A model generated the notes under the pieces. It was not told the origin of the DNA. It worked only from the letters and a program-made list of their open reading frames with translations, and did no database searches. This document shows positions 5,806 to 6,683 of a stretch of 6,683 nt of DNA, one piece after another. The DNA comes from Spirochaetaceae bacterium. GTDB taxonomy: Bacteria; Spirochaetota; Spirochaetia; SZUA-6; Fen-1364. The DNA lies in NCBI GenBank assembly GCA_003154555.1, contig PMDT01000270.1, positions 1 through 6,683 on the forward strand, given 5' to 3'. The position numbers and the translations under genes were made by a program. The stretch's first letter is position 1, and each line of letters starts with the position of its first letter.

Positions 5806-5851
5806 GGCAGCCGGGTGACCCGACAAGCGGGAAGCCGCGCGCTACGCTGCT
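5806..5851 (+). promoter_or_regulatory. Possible structured 5' leader (three-way junction)
   Basis: Within the predicted leader, GCAGC 5807-5811 can pair with GCTGC 5846-5850, extended by a G-U pair at 5806/5851. It encloses two hairpins: 5812-5815 with 5819-5822 (triloop TGA) and 5827-5830 with 5835-5838 (tetraloop GAAG). The closed fold ends 9 nt before the Shine-Dalgarno run. It does not match any riboswitch class I know. The helices are short and GC-rich, so chance is possible. Confidence 0.25.
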
Positions 5852-5860
5852 CTTTCCAGG

Positions 5861-5866
5861 GGGAGG
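5861..5866 (+). promoter_or_regulatory. Strong Shine-Dalgarno site of the CHASE2 gene
   Basis: GGGAGG at 5861-5866, within a longer purine run from 5858, lies 6 nt before ATG 5873 and fixes the start of the CHASE2 gene. Confidence 0.75.
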
Positions 5867-5872
5867 GACGGG

Positions 5873-6683
5873 ATGGTGGAGAAGAATCGTTTCAAGAAAT
5901 TCCTGGAAACGAAGTATTTCGGAATCGTCCTTGGCGTCGTGGTTTTTCTGATTCTTTTCGCGCTCAGCTTCGGTACCATCATCGTGCGGAGCATAGAGCT
6001 CAAGATGCTCGACCTGGACTTCCGGATGAAGAACGCGGTGACTGCCAACCGCGCCCAGCAGGGCGTCGCGGTTGTTCAGCAGAGCAGCAAGGTTTCCTCG
6101 GACATCATGATCGTTGGCATCGACGACAAATCCATCGCGCGTCTGGGCAAGTGGCCGTTTCCGCGGCATCTGTACGCGGACCTGCTGAACAGCTTCTCGC
6201 GCATCAAGAACCAGGCGGAGCGCGAAAGGGCCGTGTTCCTCGATGTCTTTTTCGCGGATCCCGACAAGACAGCCGTGGAGGACACGCAGTTCCTGGATGG
6301 CATCAAGGCGAGCGGCCGCGTCTTCCTGGAGACAGTCCTCAACGACGAAAACAACCCCTCCAGCGTGGACGAAGCCTACCGGGCGCGCCAGGATCTTCTT
6401 TTCTCCCAGTTCGGAAGGGTCGGGAACATCACCGGCGACTGGACGAAGATCAGCGCCTTCAAAGGCAACACGCCGCCGCTCATGCCCTATGGCAGGGCGG
6501 CCCACGAGTACGGGCACGCGAATTTCCTGAGTGACGACGACCAGGTATTCCGGCAGCTCCCGCTGGTCGGCAAAGTCCAGCAGCTCGTCAAAGAGATACC
6601 CCTGGAAGACCTCACGGTGGATGAGCCCCTGGACCGCGCGAGCCTCGAGAGGCTGGCGTGGGTGGACAAGAACAACATCGAGC
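5873..6683 (+). CDS. CHASE2 sensor-domain membrane protein, N-terminal part (possible adenylate/guanylate cyclase)
   Basis: The reading frame is open from ATG 5873 to the window end, giving 270 codons without a stop. A short basic N-terminus (EKNRFKKF) precedes one transmembrane helix at about residues 16-38. The following region is a CHASE2 extracytoplasmic sensor: residues 43-52 (LKMLDLDFRM), then DIMIVGIDDKSIARLGKWPF (77-96) continuing into PRHLYADLL (97-105), then VFLDVFFADPD (121-131) where the family has the D-x-x-F core. CHASE2 proteins typically continue with two or three more membrane helices and then an adenylate/guanylate cyclase, histidine kinase, Ser/Thr kinase or diguanylate cyclase output domain. 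That output is off the window, so cyclase is an inference based on its frequency among such proteins in spirochaetes and related bacteria. The GGGAGG site 6 nt upstream fixes the start. It has its own promoter candidate and leader, separate from the cmk-to-TPR cluster. Confidence 0.88.
   Translation, partial: MVEKNRFKKFLETKYFGIVLGVVVFLILFALSFGTIIVRSIELKMLDLDFRMKNAVTANRAQQGVAVVQQSSKVSSDIMIVGIDDKSIARLGKWPFPRHLYADLLNSFSRIKNQAERERAVFLDVFFADPDKTAVEDTQFLDGIKASGRVFLETVLNDENNPSSVDEAYRARQDLLFSQFGRVGNITGDWTKISAFKGNTPPLMPYGRAAHEYGHANFLSDDDQVFRQLPLVGKVQQLVKEIPLEDLTVDEPLDRASLERLAWVDKNNIE

Noticed and set aside
5799..5850. Resemblance to the c-di-GMP-I (GEMM) riboswitch at GGCAGCCGGGTGACC
   Set aside because: Only one short stretch looks alike. 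The first helix, the GGCAAA-type conserved segment and the A-rich linkers of that class are absent upstream.
5213..6517. Long - strand open frame opposite the TPR gene, the intergenic region and the CHASE2 gene
   Set aside because: It spans two + strand genes with clear domains as well as tandem hairpins and a promoter. The protein has runs of Arg and no known motif.
5767..6534. Open frame on the + strand overlapping the start of the CHASE2 gene in another frame
   Set aside because: The frame starting at ATG 5873 has a strong Shine-Dalgarno site, a membrane helix and the CHASE2 motifs. The overlapping frame is Arg/Gln/Gly-rich and starts within the promoter-like region.

Overview
The window is GC-rich (about 60% by eye) and densely coded, with every supported gene on the + strand. 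It reads as ordinary bacterial chromosome. The best guess for the source is a GC-rich member of the Spirochaetota. Pointers are a small lipoprotein with a relaxed lipobox, a sigma-54 activator with a GAF sensor, and a CHASE2 protein close to cmk-rpsA. Another Gram-negative phylum (for example Deltaproteobacteria sensu lato) is not excluded. No mobile element, CRISPR array, tRNA or rRNA was seen.

Layout: (1) 1-171, the last 56 codons of an RsuA/RluB-type pseudouridine synthase. (2) 379-789, a 136-residue orphan lipoprotein with a strong Shine-Dalgarno site behind a 207-bp gap, closed by a perfect stem-loop at 796-821. (3) 993-5631, a compact cluster: cmk (CMP kinase), rpsA (six-domain ribosomal protein S1), a GAF/AAA+/Fis-type sigma-54 activator, and a membrane-anchored TPR protein. 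The gaps are 2 nt, 33 nt and a 1-nt stop/start overlap, so co-transcription is likely. A near-consensus sigma-70 promoter lies at 905-933. (4) 5632-5872, a 241-bp intergenic region with two long stem-loops, a second sigma-70-like promoter and a GC-rich leader that can fold into a three-way junction. (5) 5873 to the window end, the N-terminal 270 codons of a membrane CHASE2 sensor whose output domain lies outside the window.

How the genes may work together: cmk and rpsA are housekeeping genes (pyrimidine nucleotide supply and mRNA binding on the ribosome) and are adjacent in many bacteria. The less expected part is the sigma-54 activator and the TPR protein coupled behind them. The activator's GAF domain keeps most of the NKFDE signature of cyclic-nucleotide-binding GAF domains, and the nearby CHASE2 protein belongs to a class often fused to adenylate/guanylate cyclase. 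A local cyclic-nucleotide signal passing from the CHASE2 protein to the sigma-54 activator is therefore a testable inference, not something shown. The activator also carries GAFTDA in place of the canonical GAFTGA sigma-54-contact loop. No convincing -24/-12 site was found in the intergenic regions. I do not see a clearly new system here; the points above and the structured leader deserve a second look.
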